Origin: Bifidobacterium tsurumiense
Lineage (GTDB): Bacteria > Actinomycetota > Actinomycetes > Actinomycetales > Bifidobacteriaceae
Direction: 5' to 3'
Assembly: GCF_000741765.1 (NCBI RefSeq)
Contig: NZ_JGZU01000002.1
Location: 100,347-164,346, forward strand
Length of the DNA: 64,000 nucleotides
Part shown: positions 37,019 to 46,226 of the stretch, one piece after another
Layout of the letters: every line of letters begins with the position of its first letter
How positions within the stretch are numbered: position 1 is the stretch's first letter
Translations under genes and position numbers: made by a program
Notes under the pieces: generated by a model
What the model was told of the DNA's origin: nothing
What the model saw: only the letters and a program-made list of their open reading frames with translations
The model's database searches: none

Positions 37019-37798
37019 TTACCGCCTATTCGCTTTCCGGTTTTTGGCGTGAATGGCCGCCATGCCCTTGAACATCAGATCAGGGTCATAGACATCAATG
37101 AGGTCGGTCGCGCCGCTGAACATCCGGCCAAGACCACCGGTGGCTACTACTTGGAAGTCTTCATCGATTTCTTCTTGGAATTGGCGAATAATGCGCTCGA
37201 TACCACCCAATGCGTTGTAATACAAACCAGCCTGCATGGCGGTTCTGGTTTCGGTCGCCATAATCGACTGGGGACGGGTGATTTCCACTTCCGGCAATTG
37301 GGCGGTGCCTTCCCATAGCGAAGCGGCTGAGGAACGGATTCCAGGGGCAACAAGACCTGAAACGATATTGCCGTTTGCGGTGACGTAATTAAAGGTCGAT
37401 GCTGTGCCAAAATCAGCCACCAATACCGGACCTCCGTAGATATACCAAGCTCCGGCGCAGTCCGCGAGGCAATCGGCGCCCAATGATTTCGGATCGTCTA
37501 TTTGGACTCCTATTCCGGATTTGATGCCTGGCCCCACGATCATGGGGTCGATATCCAAGAACTTGATGATGCAGGCGCGGAAGGAATGCATGACTTTTGG
37601 CACAACCGATGCAATGATCACATCATCCACATCGGATGGTTCGAATCCGCTCATGGCGAGGAATTCGGTGATCATCAGACCGTATTCATCGGAAGTATGG
37701 TTGGCCTTTGTGGTGATTCGATATGTGCCCACGATGGAATCGTCTTCAAGGAATCCGAGCACGATATTGGTGTTGCCGATATCCACCGCAACAAGCAT
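37019..37798 (-). CDS. coaX: Type III pantothenate kinase
   Basis: Phosphorylates pantothenate in the first step of coenzyme A synthesis. The 259-aa ASKHA-fold protein has the P-loop-like VDIGNTNIVLGFLE at the N-terminus, GADCLADCAGAW (a GAD motif in which the usual Arg is Cys), and DFGTASTFNYV. CoaX enzymes use monovalent cations and are insensitive to CoA feedback (family knowledge). ATG 37798 follows AAAGGAGCA. Divergent from the oligopeptide-binding gene, with a 216-nt shared upstream region. Confidence 0.93.
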   Translation of the reverse strand: MLVAVDIGNTNIVLGFLEDDSIVGTYRITTKANHTSDEYGLMITEFLAMSGFEPSDVDDVIIASVVPKVMHSFRACIIKFLDIDPMIVGPGIKSGIGVQIDDPKSLGADCLADCAGAWYIYGGPVLVADFGTASTFNYVTANGNIVSGLVAPGIRSSAASLWEGTAQLPEVEITRPQSIMATETRTAMQAGLYYNALGGIERIIRQFQEEIDEDFQVVATGGLGRMFSGATDLIDVYDPDLMFKGMAAIHAKNRKANRR

Positions 37799-38014
37799 GA
37801 TTGCTCCTTTGCTCTAGCAATATTTGTAAGACATATTAGCGCGGCATATGGGTCGGTTCCTACTCGGAATTGCCCCATAAGCATTGCTTTGGCAGGTTGG
37901 CATGTAGAATGCTCATGTGGCGGACGACCCCGAGGGCGGCCAGCTGCAAGCCGTATGAGAAGACGGCGGCGACACAGAAAGTCGCTAAGAACGAAAATGG
38001 AAGATGGAAATAAC

Positions 38015-39730
38015 ATGTCTCAAGAACATGGTGCGTACGGACAATCCGACGCAACCCAAGGAGATCAGCAGGAACAGCTCAATAAGCAGGAGCAGTCTCG
38101 TGCAACAGCCCGAACCGGTAGCGGGGAAGGCGCTGCAAGCAATGCGCAGTCGGCGGTAAGCGGCAGTACCGATGCCAAATTGAATGCGCGAAGGAAAGAC
38201 AATAAGCCGAATCGCAAGCCGTGGCTGTGGATTGCCATCGCCGCAATCGTGGTAATAGCCGTGGTGGTTTCGATTGTGGTGTTCCGTCAGCGCACAAGCG
38301 GCTCCAATGCACAACAAGCGGATACGGTGACTGTCGGCCTGACATTGGCTCCGACGAATCTTGATATCCGCAATCAATCCGGCTCGGCTTTGGACCAAGT
38401 GCTTATCGGCAATGTCTATGAAGGCTTGGTCTCCCGAGATTCGGAAAACAAGGTAGTGCCATCCATTGCATCCAGCTGGGATATCAGCAGTGATGGTCTG
38501 ACCTATACGTTCCACCTGAATTCAGGCATGACCTTCTCGAATGGTGATGAACTCGATGCAACCGATGTGGCATGGTCGATTAATGAGCTGATCGACAAGC
38601 AATATCACGATTACAATCTGTTGCAGAATGTGTCTTCGGTCGAAGCCACGGATTCCAAGACGGTAACCATCACACTTGATGCACCATATGCCAATCTGCT
38701 GTGGGCTTTGGCTGGTCGTCCTGGTCTGGTGTTTGACGCCGACGCAAGCTATGACGCCAAAACCCAGGCCATTGGCTCAGGGCCGTATGTGGTGGATTCC
38801 TTTGAAGCCAACACGTCAATCACCTTGAAGGCGAATTCGCGATACTGGGGAGAGCATAAGGCAAAGACCCCGACGGTTGTGGTCCGTTATATCACTGATG
38901 CGAATGCAGGATTGAACGCCCTGACTTCCGGAGATTTGCAGGTTTTGGCACCGGTTAGTGAGAATCTTGCCGATGGTTTGCGCAAGCAGAGCGATAAATA
39001 CACGGTGACCACGGGTGAAGACACCGACAAATTTGTGCTGGCCATGAACCAGGCGCAGGGGCGAGCAACGACAGATATTCGCATCCGTCAAGCCATGCGT
39101 TATGCCATTGACCATAACGAGTTGATCGCATCGCGAGGCGGGGCAGATGCGCCGCTCGGTGGTCCGATTCCTTCGCTTGATCCAGGTTATGAGGATCTGA
39201 CCGACCTGTATCCGTATGATGTGGATAAGGCCAAGCAGCTCATGGAGGAAGCCGGATACACGACCGATAACCCGTTGAAGCTCACCTTGACATATCCCAA
39301 TATCTATTCCACTGAACTTGGCGATCAGCTCAAGTCGGCATTCAAGGAAATCGGCATCGATCTGCAGGTGAATATCGTGGAATTCTCCACATGGTTGCAG
39401 GACGTCTACACCAATCACGACTATGACCTGTCTTTGGTGGATCACAACGAAAGCCATGACTTCTCGCAATGGACAGATCCCACCTATTACTACGGTTATG
39501 ACAACTCGGAAGTTCAGGATCTGTACAAGCAGGCAATGGCTGCGACCAACGAGAAGGACACCAATACGTATCTTGCCCAAGCGGCTCGTATTGTGAGCGA
39601 GGATGCAGCTGCCGATTGGTTGTTCAATTATCGGATTACCACGGCAACCGCCGCAGGCGTTGAAGGATTCCCCGTGAACCTGAACCAGACGCTCATGCCG
39701 TTGTATGACGTGACATATACGCGTCAGTAG
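38015..39730 (+). CDS. Oligopeptide-binding protein with N-terminal membrane anchor
   Basis: A 571-aa family 5 (DppA/OppA) solute-binding protein that captures peptides for the ABC importer encoded downstream. Residues 1-58 are a Gln/Ser/Asn-rich hydrophilic segment (QQEQLNKQEQS), then KPNRKPWLW and one hydrophobic helix (about 60-83), then the binding domain (VTVGLTLAPTNLDIRNQSGSA, TYTFHLNSGMTFSNGDELDATDVAWS). There is no lipobox Cys: the protein appears anchored by an uncleaved helix with its N-terminus inside. ATG 38015 is preferred; the frame is open far upstream over coaX but that part is antisense. Confidence 0.88.
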   Translation: MSQEHGAYGQSDATQGDQQEQLNKQEQSRATARTGSGEGAASNAQSAVSGSTDAKLNARRKDNKPNRKPWLWIAIAAIVVIAVVVSIVVFRQRTSGSNAQQADTVTVGLTLAPTNLDIRNQSGSALDQVLIGNVYEGLVSRDSENKVVPSIASSWDISSDGLTYTFHLNSGMTFSNGDELDATDVAWSINELIDKQYHDYNLLQNVSSVEATDSKTVTITLDAPYANLLWALAGRPGLVFDADASYDAKTQAIGSGPYVVDSFEANTSITLKANSRYWGEHKAKTPTVVVRYITDANAGLNALTSGDLQVLAPVSENLADGLRKQSDKYTVTTGEDTDKFVLAMNQAQGRATTDIRIRQAMRYAIDHNELIASRGGADAPLGGPIPSLDPGYEDLTDLYPYDVDKAKQLMEEAGYTTDNPLKLTLTYPNIYSTELGDQLKSAFKEIGIDLQVNIVEFSTWLQDVYTNHDYDLSLVDHNESHDFSQWTDPTYYYGYDNSEVQDLYKQAMAATNEKDTNTYLAQAARIVSEDAAADWLFNYRITTATAAGVEGFPVNLNQTLMPLYDVTYTRQ

Positions 39731-39740
39731 CGCGACATTT

Positions 39741-39796
39741 CGGCAGCGGTGCTGTGCATGCACATGGTTGAGGTGTGCTGCATGGCACCGCTGCCG
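39741..39796 (+). other. Intra-operon hairpin between binding protein and permease genes
   Basis: CGGCAGCGGTGC (39741-39752) pairs with GCACCGCTGCCG (39785-39796), 12 bp, and its loop begins with the palindrome TGTGCATGCACA. It could terminate part of the transcripts or protect the binding-protein mRNA; such hairpins often give binding protein in excess over permease. Confidence 0.6.
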
Positions 39797-39964
39797 TCGA
39801 ATCTGTGTGCGGGTCAAGGGGCTGGTTTGCGATTCCCTAGCTGAGAAGCTTCAGGTGAGCTCCGCCTAAGATGCCGCATACACCGAGAGGCGTTGCGAAG
39901 CGAAATGCACCGCGGCCTGGGTTAGGCTTGAAGTGTCTGCGCGACGAAATTCAAAGGAGATGGC

Positions 39965-40990
39965 ATGCGATTTGTTGTACGTCGACTCATGCTATTCGTC
40001 ATTGCATTATTGGGAATTTCCATACTGATTTTTGCTGCCGTGCGCATTCTTCCCGGAGATATCGCCTCTGTTATGGCAGGTATGAATGCACCGCCTGAAC
40101 GTGTGCAGTCGTTACGTGAGCAACTCGGTTTGGACCGATCATTGGTCCAGCAGTACACTGACTGGTTCAGTGGCATCATTCGTGGCGATTTCGGCACATC
40201 GATGCTCACAGGACGATCCATAAGTTCCCAGATCGGGTCGCGGGCGTCCATAACCATGCCACTTATTATCTTGGGGCTATGCGTGGCAATGGCCTTGGGA
40301 TTGCCGTTGGGATTTATGACGGTTGCGGCGAAGAGCCCGCGAGTGCGGGGAGCATTGCGCCTCGTGGGACTCATCGGGGGTTCGATCCCTGCATTATGGG
40401 GCGGATTGATTTTGATTTTGCTGTTTGCTCGCGGAATAGGACTTATCGGAATCCTGCCTTCACAAGGGTTTCCTACCCAAGGGTGGGGGAGTCCTCCCGC
40501 AGCGTTCATGGCATTGATCCTGCCCGCAGTGAGCGTTGGCGTCATTGTTGCGGCTTCCCTTATGCGATATGTCGGCGCCGCCGTCGGTTCGGTGGCTTCG
40601 AGTGGATTCATCGATATGGCAATGGGTTGCGGCATGACCAGACAACAAGCCCTGCTGCGTGTTGGATGCCGGTTGGCTGTGCCGCAGCTGGTTTCTGTGC
40701 TTGGCCTGACCTTCGTCGAGATGATCACAGGCGTCATGGTCATTGAGAATCTCTTTGCCTTGCCGGGATTGGGATCCGGATTGGTCACCGATATGGGGAA
40801 TCGCGATCTCATAGCAGTGCAAAGTGAACTGTTTATGTTGGCATCGGTGTTTTTGATAATCGGCATGGCCGTGGATATCGCCCATCGTGTATTGGATCCT
40901 CGTTTGGACGGAACGGATGATATGAGTACTGCGCGCAATGAAGAGAACTCCGCCCATGCAAATCCCGATGAGCAGGAGGTGTCGCAATGA
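39965..40990 (+). CDS. Peptide ABC transporter permease, DppB type
   Basis: A 341-aa integral membrane permease. The typical N-terminus RRLMLFVIALLGISILIF with VRILPGDIA is followed by REQLGLDRSLVQQYTDWFSGIIRGDFGTS and the C-terminal EAA-like region (MGCGMTRQQALLRVGCRLAVPQLVS). Six helices predicted. The C-terminus has an extra acidic tail. ATG 39965 follows AAAGGAGA. It overlaps dppC by ATGA (4 nt). Confidence 0.93.
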   Translation: MRFVVRRLMLFVIALLGISILIFAAVRILPGDIASVMAGMNAPPERVQSLREQLGLDRSLVQQYTDWFSGIIRGDFGTSMLTGRSISSQIGSRASITMPLIILGLCVAMALGLPLGFMTVAAKSPRVRGALRLVGLIGGSIPALWGGLILILLFARGIGLIGILPSQGFPTQGWGSPPAAFMALILPAVSVGVIVAASLMRYVGAAVGSVASSGFIDMAMGCGMTRQQALLRVGCRLAVPQLVSVLGLTFVEMITGVMVIENLFALPGLGSGLVTDMGNRDLIAVQSELFMLASVFLIIGMAVDIAHRVLDPRLDGTDDMSTARNEENSAHANPDEQEVSQ

Positions 40991-41892
40991 GTGTTGTGGC
41001 GCGTCTCTGGCAAGCTCTGCGCAATACGGTACGCACCTTGTGGTCCACGGTTTCCGGCCGTTATGCGGTGACGGTCATTGCCGTGTGGGTCGTTGTTTCC
41101 TTGATATCACTTGTCTGGACGCCGTATTCATTGTGGCAGATGGATGGATACAATGTGTGGGCTATGCCGAGCGCTGCGCATTGGATGGGCACGGACGGCA
41201 CTGGTGCGGATGTCGCGAGCTGGTTGATGGCAGGATCGCGCACGGATTTGGTCATTGTGCTCCTGACCGTTGCGTTGAGCGCAGTGATCGGTATGTGTTT
41301 GGTGGCCTTGATGACATTGGGGAGCACATGGTCCTCAAATGCCACGGTAGTCGCCGTGGATGCGCTGATCTCGATCCCGACTGTTTTGCTTGCACTTGTT
41401 CTGGCTGTGCCCTTTGGGGCGTCGATTGCCGTCGTGGTGGTGGCTTGTGGAATAGGGTATGGGTTGAATTTGGCCAGAGTTGTCCGCCCACAGGCATTGC
41501 TGGTTGCCAATTCGGGATATGTTGAGTCTGCGCTGTCCAATGGTGCGAGCCGGTGGCGGGTGTTCGCGCAGCATATCGTCCCCAATATTCTGCCCGTAGC
41601 ATCTGTGCAGCTTTCGCTTTCTGCGGGTACCGCGATTCTGGCCGAGTCAGGTCTGACCTATCTTGGCATAGGCGTTCCTTCCGGAATTCCCAGTTGGGGT
41701 CGATCCCTGTCATTGTCGGTGCGTTTGGCCAGTGTGCATCCTTTGACTGCATTGTGGCCCGGACTTGTGGTGGCCTTGGTGGTATTGGCATTGAATCTGT
41801 GCGGGGATGTGCTTCGTGAACGCAGCGGCGTGCATCACGCTGGGGTCGCGTCTCGCCAAGCGGCATCCGAAGGAGGCGAAAATGACCGTTGA
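40987..41892 (+). CDS. Peptide ABC transporter permease, DppC type
   Basis: A 301-aa second permease subunit. Landmarks: HWMGTDGTGADVASWLMAGSRTDLVI (DppC signature region HPLGTDxxGRD is degenerate here), and the docking loop ALSNGASRWRVFAQHIVPNILP, then AILAESGLTYLGIGVPSGIPSWG. It overlaps the permease before it by 4 nt and the ATPase after it by 11 nt, so translation of the set is tightly coupled. Confidence 0.93.
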   Translation: MSVVARLWQALRNTVRTLWSTVSGRYAVTVIAVWVVVSLISLVWTPYSLWQMDGYNVWAMPSAAHWMGTDGTGADVASWLMAGSRTDLVIVLLTVALSAVIGMCLVALMTLGSTWSSNATVVAVDALISIPTVLLALVLAVPFGASIAVVVVACGIGYGLNLARVVRPQALLVANSGYVESALSNGASRWRVFAQHIVPNILPVASVQLSLSAGTAILAESGLTYLGIGVPSGIPSWGRSLSLSVRLASVHPLTALWPGLVVALVVLALNLCGDVLRERSGVHHAGVASRQAASEGGENDR

Positions 41893-42694
41893 AATCGAAC
41901 ATCTGAGCATTCGTATTGGCGATCATGAAGTGGTTCATGATGTCAATATGCATGTGGGGGATGGGGAACGTGTCGGCATAATTGGTTCTTCGGGTTCTGG
42001 AAAATCCATGGTTTTGAAAGCCATTATGGGTTTGCTTCCTCAACAAGCCGAAGCGAGCGGTTCCATTGTGGTGGCTGGCGAACAGGTTATCGGCGCCAGT
42101 GACGACCGACTTGCAGACATGCGTGGTCGCGTGATGAGTATGGTGGCTCAGGATCCATCGGCCTCACTGAATCCGGTCACGTCCATTGTGCAGCAAGTGA
42201 TGCTGCCCTTGAAACTGCATTATGACTTGGATAAGAAGGAACTGCATGATCGTGCATTGGCTGCATTGCATTCGGTCGGGCTCGGCAAGGAATTGGCCGG
42301 TTCGTTCCCGCACAGGCTTTCTGGAGGTCAACAGCAGCGCGCAGCAATTGCGACGGCATTGGTCACCTCTCCTTCGCTGATCCTTGCCGATGAGCCGACA
42401 ACTGCCCTTGATTCGGTGACGCAGCGGGCTGTTGTGGATGTGCTTACGAAGCTGGTTGATGAAGCGGGGGCTTCTATGGTGTTCGTGACGCATGATTTTG
42501 CGGTTTTGACGCGTGTGGCGAATCGGTGCTATGTCATGCATGAGGGGCGCGTCATCGAAGAAGGAAAGACACGGCAATTACTGGAACGGCCTCAGGAATC
42601 GGTCACGCGTGAACTTGTGCAGGCGGCGGTGCATTTGAGCTGCATATTGACGTGGACGCTGCCTCGAATGAAGAGCATGAATAACGGGTGGTGA
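41882..42694 (+). CDS. Peptide ABC transporter ATPase, DppD type
   Basis: A 270-aa ATPase: Walker A GSSGSGKSM, Q-loop VAQDPSASLNPV, signature [15 protein letters not shown], Walker B LILADEPTTALDS, switch His VTHDFAV. It is shorter than usual DppD (about 320 aa) and lacks the C-terminal Cys-rich iron-sulfur-type tail of that family. ATG 41882 is inside the end of the preceding gene, with GAAGGAGG as its ribosome site. Confidence 0.92.
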   Translation: MTVEIEHLSIRIGDHEVVHDVNMHVGDGERVGIIGSSGSGKSMVLKAIMGLLPQQAEASGSIVVAGEQVIGASDDRLADMRGRVMSMVAQDPSASLNPVTSIVQQVMLPLKLHYDLDKKELHDRALAALHSVGLGKELAGSFPHRLSGGQQQRAAIATALVTSPSLILADEPTTALDSVTQRAVVDVLTKLVDEAGASMVFVTHDFAVLTRVANRCYVMHEGRVIEEGKTRQLLERPQESVTRELVQAAVHLSCILTWTLPRMKSMNNGW

Positions 42695-42699
42695 ATTGA

Positions 42700-43497
42700 A
42701 TGACAATCGTTGCACAAGGTCATGCCATTGCCAAATGGTTTGGAAAGGGAGCAAACAGAACTCAAGTGCTCCATGATGTTGATTTCCATATTCGTGCTGG
42801 GGAATGTCTTGCGATTATTGGCGAATCCGGTTCAGGAAAATCCACATTGACGCGCATACTATTGGGGCTGGAACGTGCAGATTCCGGAACGGTGCAGTTC
42901 ATGGGAATGCCAGTAGAAGGTCGGAAATCCGCTGGTTACCGCGCCTTGCGTCAGTCTTCAGGTCTGGTATTGCAGCATCCTTTCGCCTCGTTGGATCCGA
43001 CATGGACTGTTGAACGATCTGTTGCAGAGCCGTTGATGATTCGGAAAATCGTGGCTGGTGGCAGTCTTCGAGGTGTCGAACGCATCAAGGATACGGCGAC
43101 CGCATCCGTGCACAAGGCATTGCAAAGTGTCGGATTGGATCCTCGGATATTCGCGACGCGATATCCGGATCAACTCTCCGGAGGACAGGCACAGCGTGTG
43201 GCGATAGCTCGGGCAATCGTAGATGAACCACAATTGATCGTGGCTGATGAGCCGATGAGTGCAATCGATGTGGCGGCTCGCATCCAGATCATCGATGCAT
43301 TCGCGGCAATGCGCCAATCACAGCCTGATGCCGCTTTGGTTGTTGTTTCGCATGATCTTGGTGTTGTCCAACATCTTGCTGATCGGATCATGGTGATGCA
43401 GAACGGGCGCGTGGTCGAAGAAGGAGCATCTGACCAGGTGTTGATGAGTCCGCAATGTGAGTATACGAAAACCCTGATTGCTGCTGCATCCATGTAA
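42700..43497 (+). CDS. Peptide ABC transporter ATPase, DppF type
   Basis: The 265-aa second ATPase of the importer: Walker A GESGSGKST, Q-loop VLQHPFASLDPTWTV, signature [16 protein letters not shown], Walker B LIVADEPMSAIDVA, switch His VSHDLGV. It starts 5 nt after the preceding gene. Ends the five-gene transporter set. No terminator is obvious in the 217-nt gap that follows; that gap holds the SOS promoter of the next gene. Confidence 0.92.
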   Translation: MTIVAQGHAIAKWFGKGANRTQVLHDVDFHIRAGECLAIIGESGSGKSTLTRILLGLERADSGTVQFMGMPVEGRKSAGYRALRQSSGLVLQHPFASLDPTWTVERSVAEPLMIRKIVAGGSLRGVERIKDTATASVHKALQSVGLDPRIFATRYPDQLSGGQAQRVAIARAIVDEPQLIVADEPMSAIDVAARIQIIDAFAAMRQSQPDAALVVVSHDLGVVQHLADRIMVMQNGRVVEEGASDQVLMSPQCEYTKTLIAAASM

Positions 43498-43654
43498 TGC
43501 GAGCGGATTATCCGACTCGTATAGTGCCGCAAAGCTTATTGCTCTGGTATGTGGATTGACGGTGCGCTGCTTGTGACCACATGGGCTGGTGCTGAAGGCA
43601 TGCTTTGTTCGTTTGGTCGCACACTGCCGAAGTCGCTTCTTGATGCGACCATGA

Positions 43655-43683
43655 CTTAATTAGTACATATGTTCGAATAGAAT
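43655..43683 (+). promoter_or_regulatory. LexA (SOS) box and promoter of the Y-family polymerase
   Basis: TAGTACATATGTTCGA (43661-43676) matches the actinobacterial LexA consensus TCGAACnnnnGTTCGA at 10 of 12 defined positions, with the right half perfect. A -10 TAGAAT (43678-43683) follows immediately and CTTAAT (43655-43660) is a -35 candidate with 17-bp spacing, so LexA binding would block the promoter. Confidence 0.7.
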
Positions 43684-43714
43684 GGCGCTATCGATAAAAG
43701 TACGGGGGTGCAGC

Positions 43715-45241
43715 ATGGGTGCGCGAACATATATCGCCATAGATCTCAAATCCTTTTATGCCTCCGTGGAATGCATGGAGCGCGGCTTGGACCCGCTCAC
43801 AACTCATTTGGTTGTGGCCGACGTCAGCCGAACGGAGAAGACCATTTGTTTGGCCGTATCACCATCGTTGAAGGCATATGGTCTACCGGGGCGAGCGCGA
43901 TTATTCGAAGTGGTGCAAGCCATGCGTGAGGTGAATGCACAGCGCCGACTCGATGCTCCCGGTCATTATTTGCGCGGCAGTTCCTATGATTCTGTTGTCC
44001 TAATGGATGATCCCAATCTCGAAGCCACCTATATCGCTGCCAAGCCGCGTATGTCTCATTATCTGGATTGCAGCAGCAAGATCTACAACATCTATCTGCG
44101 CTACATTGCACCGCAGGACATCCATGTGTATTCCATCGATGAAGTGTTTATCGATGCGACTGGATATCTCAAGATGCATGGCGTGACAGCACATGAGTTG
44201 GCCAAATGCATGATCCAGGACGTCAGTGCTGAAACGGGAATCACCGCCACTGCTGGCATCGGCAGCAATATGTATTTGGCAAAGGTCGCCATGGACGTCC
44301 TAGCCAAACACGTTACGGCTGACGAGGACGGAGTTCGCATTGCACAATTGGATGAGGCATCCTATCGCCGCATCATGTGGGGGCATACTCCAATCACTGA
44401 TTTTTGGAGAATAGGCAAAGGCACGGCAAAAAAGCTGTCTTCATATGGCATGGAGACCATGGGAGATATTGCGCGTTGCTCTCTTGGGGGAATGAATGAT
44501 TTCTACAATGAGGACCTGCTCTACCGCATGTTTGGCGTCAATGCAGAGCTTTTGATAGATCATGCATGGGGTTGGGAACCATGCACTATCGAAGACATCA
44601 AGGAGTATCATCCGACTGCGAGTTCAATAAGCTCAGGGCAGGTGTTGCAATCGCCATATGCCGCCGATCGTGCTCGTCTGGTGGTTCGAGAAATGGCTGA
44701 CCAGCTCAGCCTTGATCTGGTGACCAAAGGCCTTGAAACGAACAGGATTTCCTTGTTTATCGGATACGACCGTTCTGTGTTGAACAGCACAAAGGCAGAT
44801 GGGTCATCGTATGCAGGGCCAGTGACCAATGATTGGTATGGCAGGGTGGCGCCCAAGCCTTCCAGCGGAGATCTGGGTTTGGAGGAATACACCTCATCCA
44901 CAACGCATATCATCGATGCCATGATGCGTTTGTATGACCGCATTATCAATGCGGATTTGCCGGTTCGTCGTATTAATATGGCGGCTCTGGGAGTTCGACA
45001 GGCAGTTTCTTCGACAGACACCGAGCGGTACGAGCAGCCTGATATCTTCTCGGTTGATGACGCGGCCATCGAGGCACGGCAACAATCGCAGATCCGCAAC
45101 GCTCGAGAGCGACATGTGCAGGAAGCCTTATTGGATGTCAAAAGAAAATTCGGCAAGAATGCGGTGGTTAAGGCAATGAATATGGAAGAAGGGGCCACCG
45201 GCATGCAACGCAATGCACAGATAGGAGGGCATGCCGCATGA
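43715..45241 (+). CDS. Y-family translesion DNA polymerase (UvrX/UmuC-like)
   Basis: A 508-aa translesion polymerase acting after DNA damage. Palm motif 1 is YIAIDLKSFYASVECMERG, the second catalytic acidic pair is in VYSIDEVFIDATGY, then TATAGIGSNMYLAKVAMDVLAK, the thumb/HhH region FWRIGKGTAKKLSSYGMETMGDIA, and a little-finger domain (SSISSGQVLQSPY, RINMAALGV). It is longer than DinB (about 350-400 aa) and closer to the UmuC/UvrX group of Gram-positive bacteria. The C-terminus lacks a recognisable beta-clamp QLxLF peptide. ATG 43715 follows GGGGGTG. Upstream SOS box; downstream YolD-like gene. Confidence 0.92.
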   Translation: MGARTYIAIDLKSFYASVECMERGLDPLTTHLVVADVSRTEKTICLAVSPSLKAYGLPGRARLFEVVQAMREVNAQRRLDAPGHYLRGSSYDSVVLMDDPNLEATYIAAKPRMSHYLDCSSKIYNIYLRYIAPQDIHVYSIDEVFIDATGYLKMHGVTAHELAKCMIQDVSAETGITATAGIGSNMYLAKVAMDVLAKHVTADEDGVRIAQLDEASYRRIMWGHTPITDFWRIGKGTAKKLSSYGMETMGDIARCSLGGMNDFYNEDLLYRMFGVNAELLIDHAWGWEPCTIEDIKEYHPTASSISSGQVLQSPYAADRARLVVREMADQLSLDLVTKGLETNRISLFIGYDRSVLNSTKADGSSYAGPVTNDWYGRVAPKPSSGDLGLEEYTSSTTHIIDAMMRLYDRIINADLPVRRINMAALGVRQAVSSTDTERYEQPDIFSVDDAAIEARQQSQIRNARERHVQEALLDVKRKFGKNAVVKAMNMEEGATGMQRNAQIGGHAA

Positions 45242-45420
45242 GCAAATGAGTGGTGCTTGAAATTCGCGGATTTTGCAGTTTGTCATGTGGCGAATGGCTA
45301 CAGGAATGGTTATAGGTTGGCGTGGCAGGACAGGTGTTCCACAAGTGATTAATTGGGTGTTGAGAACGCCGGGCAATCGTTGCTTAACCAAAGAACTTAG
45401 CGCAGTGTTGGACGAAGTGT

Positions 45421-45522
45421 GTGCAAGAAGAGCATGTATTATGCGAACAGGAGCGGTATGCCGGCCTGATTGATGAGACAGAGCAAGTGACTGAGGATGG
45501 GAGCAGAACGTCGTGGGAATAA
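45421..45522 (+). CDS. Possible 33-residue ORF between polymerase and YolD-like gene
   Basis: GTG 45421 opens a short acidic, protein-like frame (QEEHVLCEQERYAGLIDETE ... DGSRTSWE) that stops at 45522 and overlaps the next gene by 10 nt. It may be a small co-translated protein or the remnant of a longer one; the rest of 45242-45420 has no convincing frame. Confidence 0.25.
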   Translation: MQEEHVLCEQERYAGLIDETEQVTEDGSRTSWE

Positions 45523-45944
45523 CCGTTACGCATCGATATGACGACATCATTGAACTGCCGCATCATCAGTCCCGCAGTCATCCTCATATGCCCATAGGCA
45601 ACCGAGCCGCGCAATTCCTGCCTTTTGCCGCATTGACGGGATATGAGGAAGCGTTGCAAGAGACGGCTCGTCGCACTGATGAGCGGGTGCAATTGGATCC
45701 TGATGAGCAGGAACAAGTGAATGCGGCACTTCAATCCGTGCTCTCAAATGATTCGGGGGCGAAGCGCGTTGCCATAACATATTTTGTGCCTGATAAGCGC
45801 AAATCCGGTGGAAGCTATCAGCAGGCTACGGGGGTTATTCGTCATTGTGATGCGGAGCGCGGTGAACTCGTGTTGCAAGAAGGCGACCGGATTCCCATCG
45901 CTGATATTCTTCGTGTTACGGTTTTGGACGAGCAAGATTCATAG
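45513..45944 (+). CDS. YolD-like protein of the SOS polymerase operon
   Basis: A 143-aa protein. Its N-terminal half (RYDDIIELPHHQSRSHPHMPIGNRAAQFLPFAALTGYEEALQ) matches the conserved start of proteins that sit next to UvrX/UmuC-type polymerases, and residues about 80-140 (ITYFVPDKRKSGGSYQ, then GDRIPIADILRVTVL) resemble the YolD-like beta domain. YolD proteins are thought to be UmuD substitutes; the biochemical role is not established. GTG 45513 start. Closed by a long hairpin at 46043. Confidence 0.75.
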   Translation: MGITVTHRYDDIIELPHHQSRSHPHMPIGNRAAQFLPFAALTGYEEALQETARRTDERVQLDPDEQEQVNAALQSVLSNDSGAKRVAITYFVPDKRKSGGSYQQATGVIRHCDAERGELVLQEGDRIPIADILRVTVLDEQDS

Positions 45945-46042
45945 CCCTTGGGCATTCGACCTGAGTCCATATCTCGATATCGTCAACTGGTATGTCCGCC
46001 CATATGCTATGGTGTGAGGCATGACGTTTTTCTCATGTTGTT

Positions 46043-46079
46043 GTCGCTAACCGACGCCAAATGGCGAGCGGTTGACGAC
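46043..46079 (+). terminator. Long hairpin after the SOS operon
   Basis: The arm 46043-46058 (GTCGCTAACCGACGCC) pairs with 46063-46079 around an AAAT loop (CGCC/GGCG, CCG/CGG, AA/TT, GTCG/CGAC with small bulges). An outer CTCAT/ATGAG pair (46032, 46085) extends it. Otherwise the 45945-46226 gap is empty. Confidence 0.6.
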
Positions 46080-46226
46080 GCATAATGAGATATCTGTATC
46101 AGCAAAGTCCGCAACATATCATCGAGCAACGTTCTGCTCTCAGGGCTTGCAAACCTCAACATGCATCGTATCGGCCTCGCTTGCCGCATATCTGAGAAGT
46201 CCGCAATCTAGATGAAACGAGTATGC

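Noticed and set aside
37502..38014. Upstream extension of the peptide-binding protein
   Set aside because: This part is antisense to coaX and lacks similarity; the Gln-rich start at 38015 is better placed.
45273..45473. 66-codon frame between the polymerase and YolD-like genes
   Set aside because: TTG start, Trp/Arg/Cys-rich composition unlike its neighbours, and it conflicts with the more protein-like short frame at 45421.
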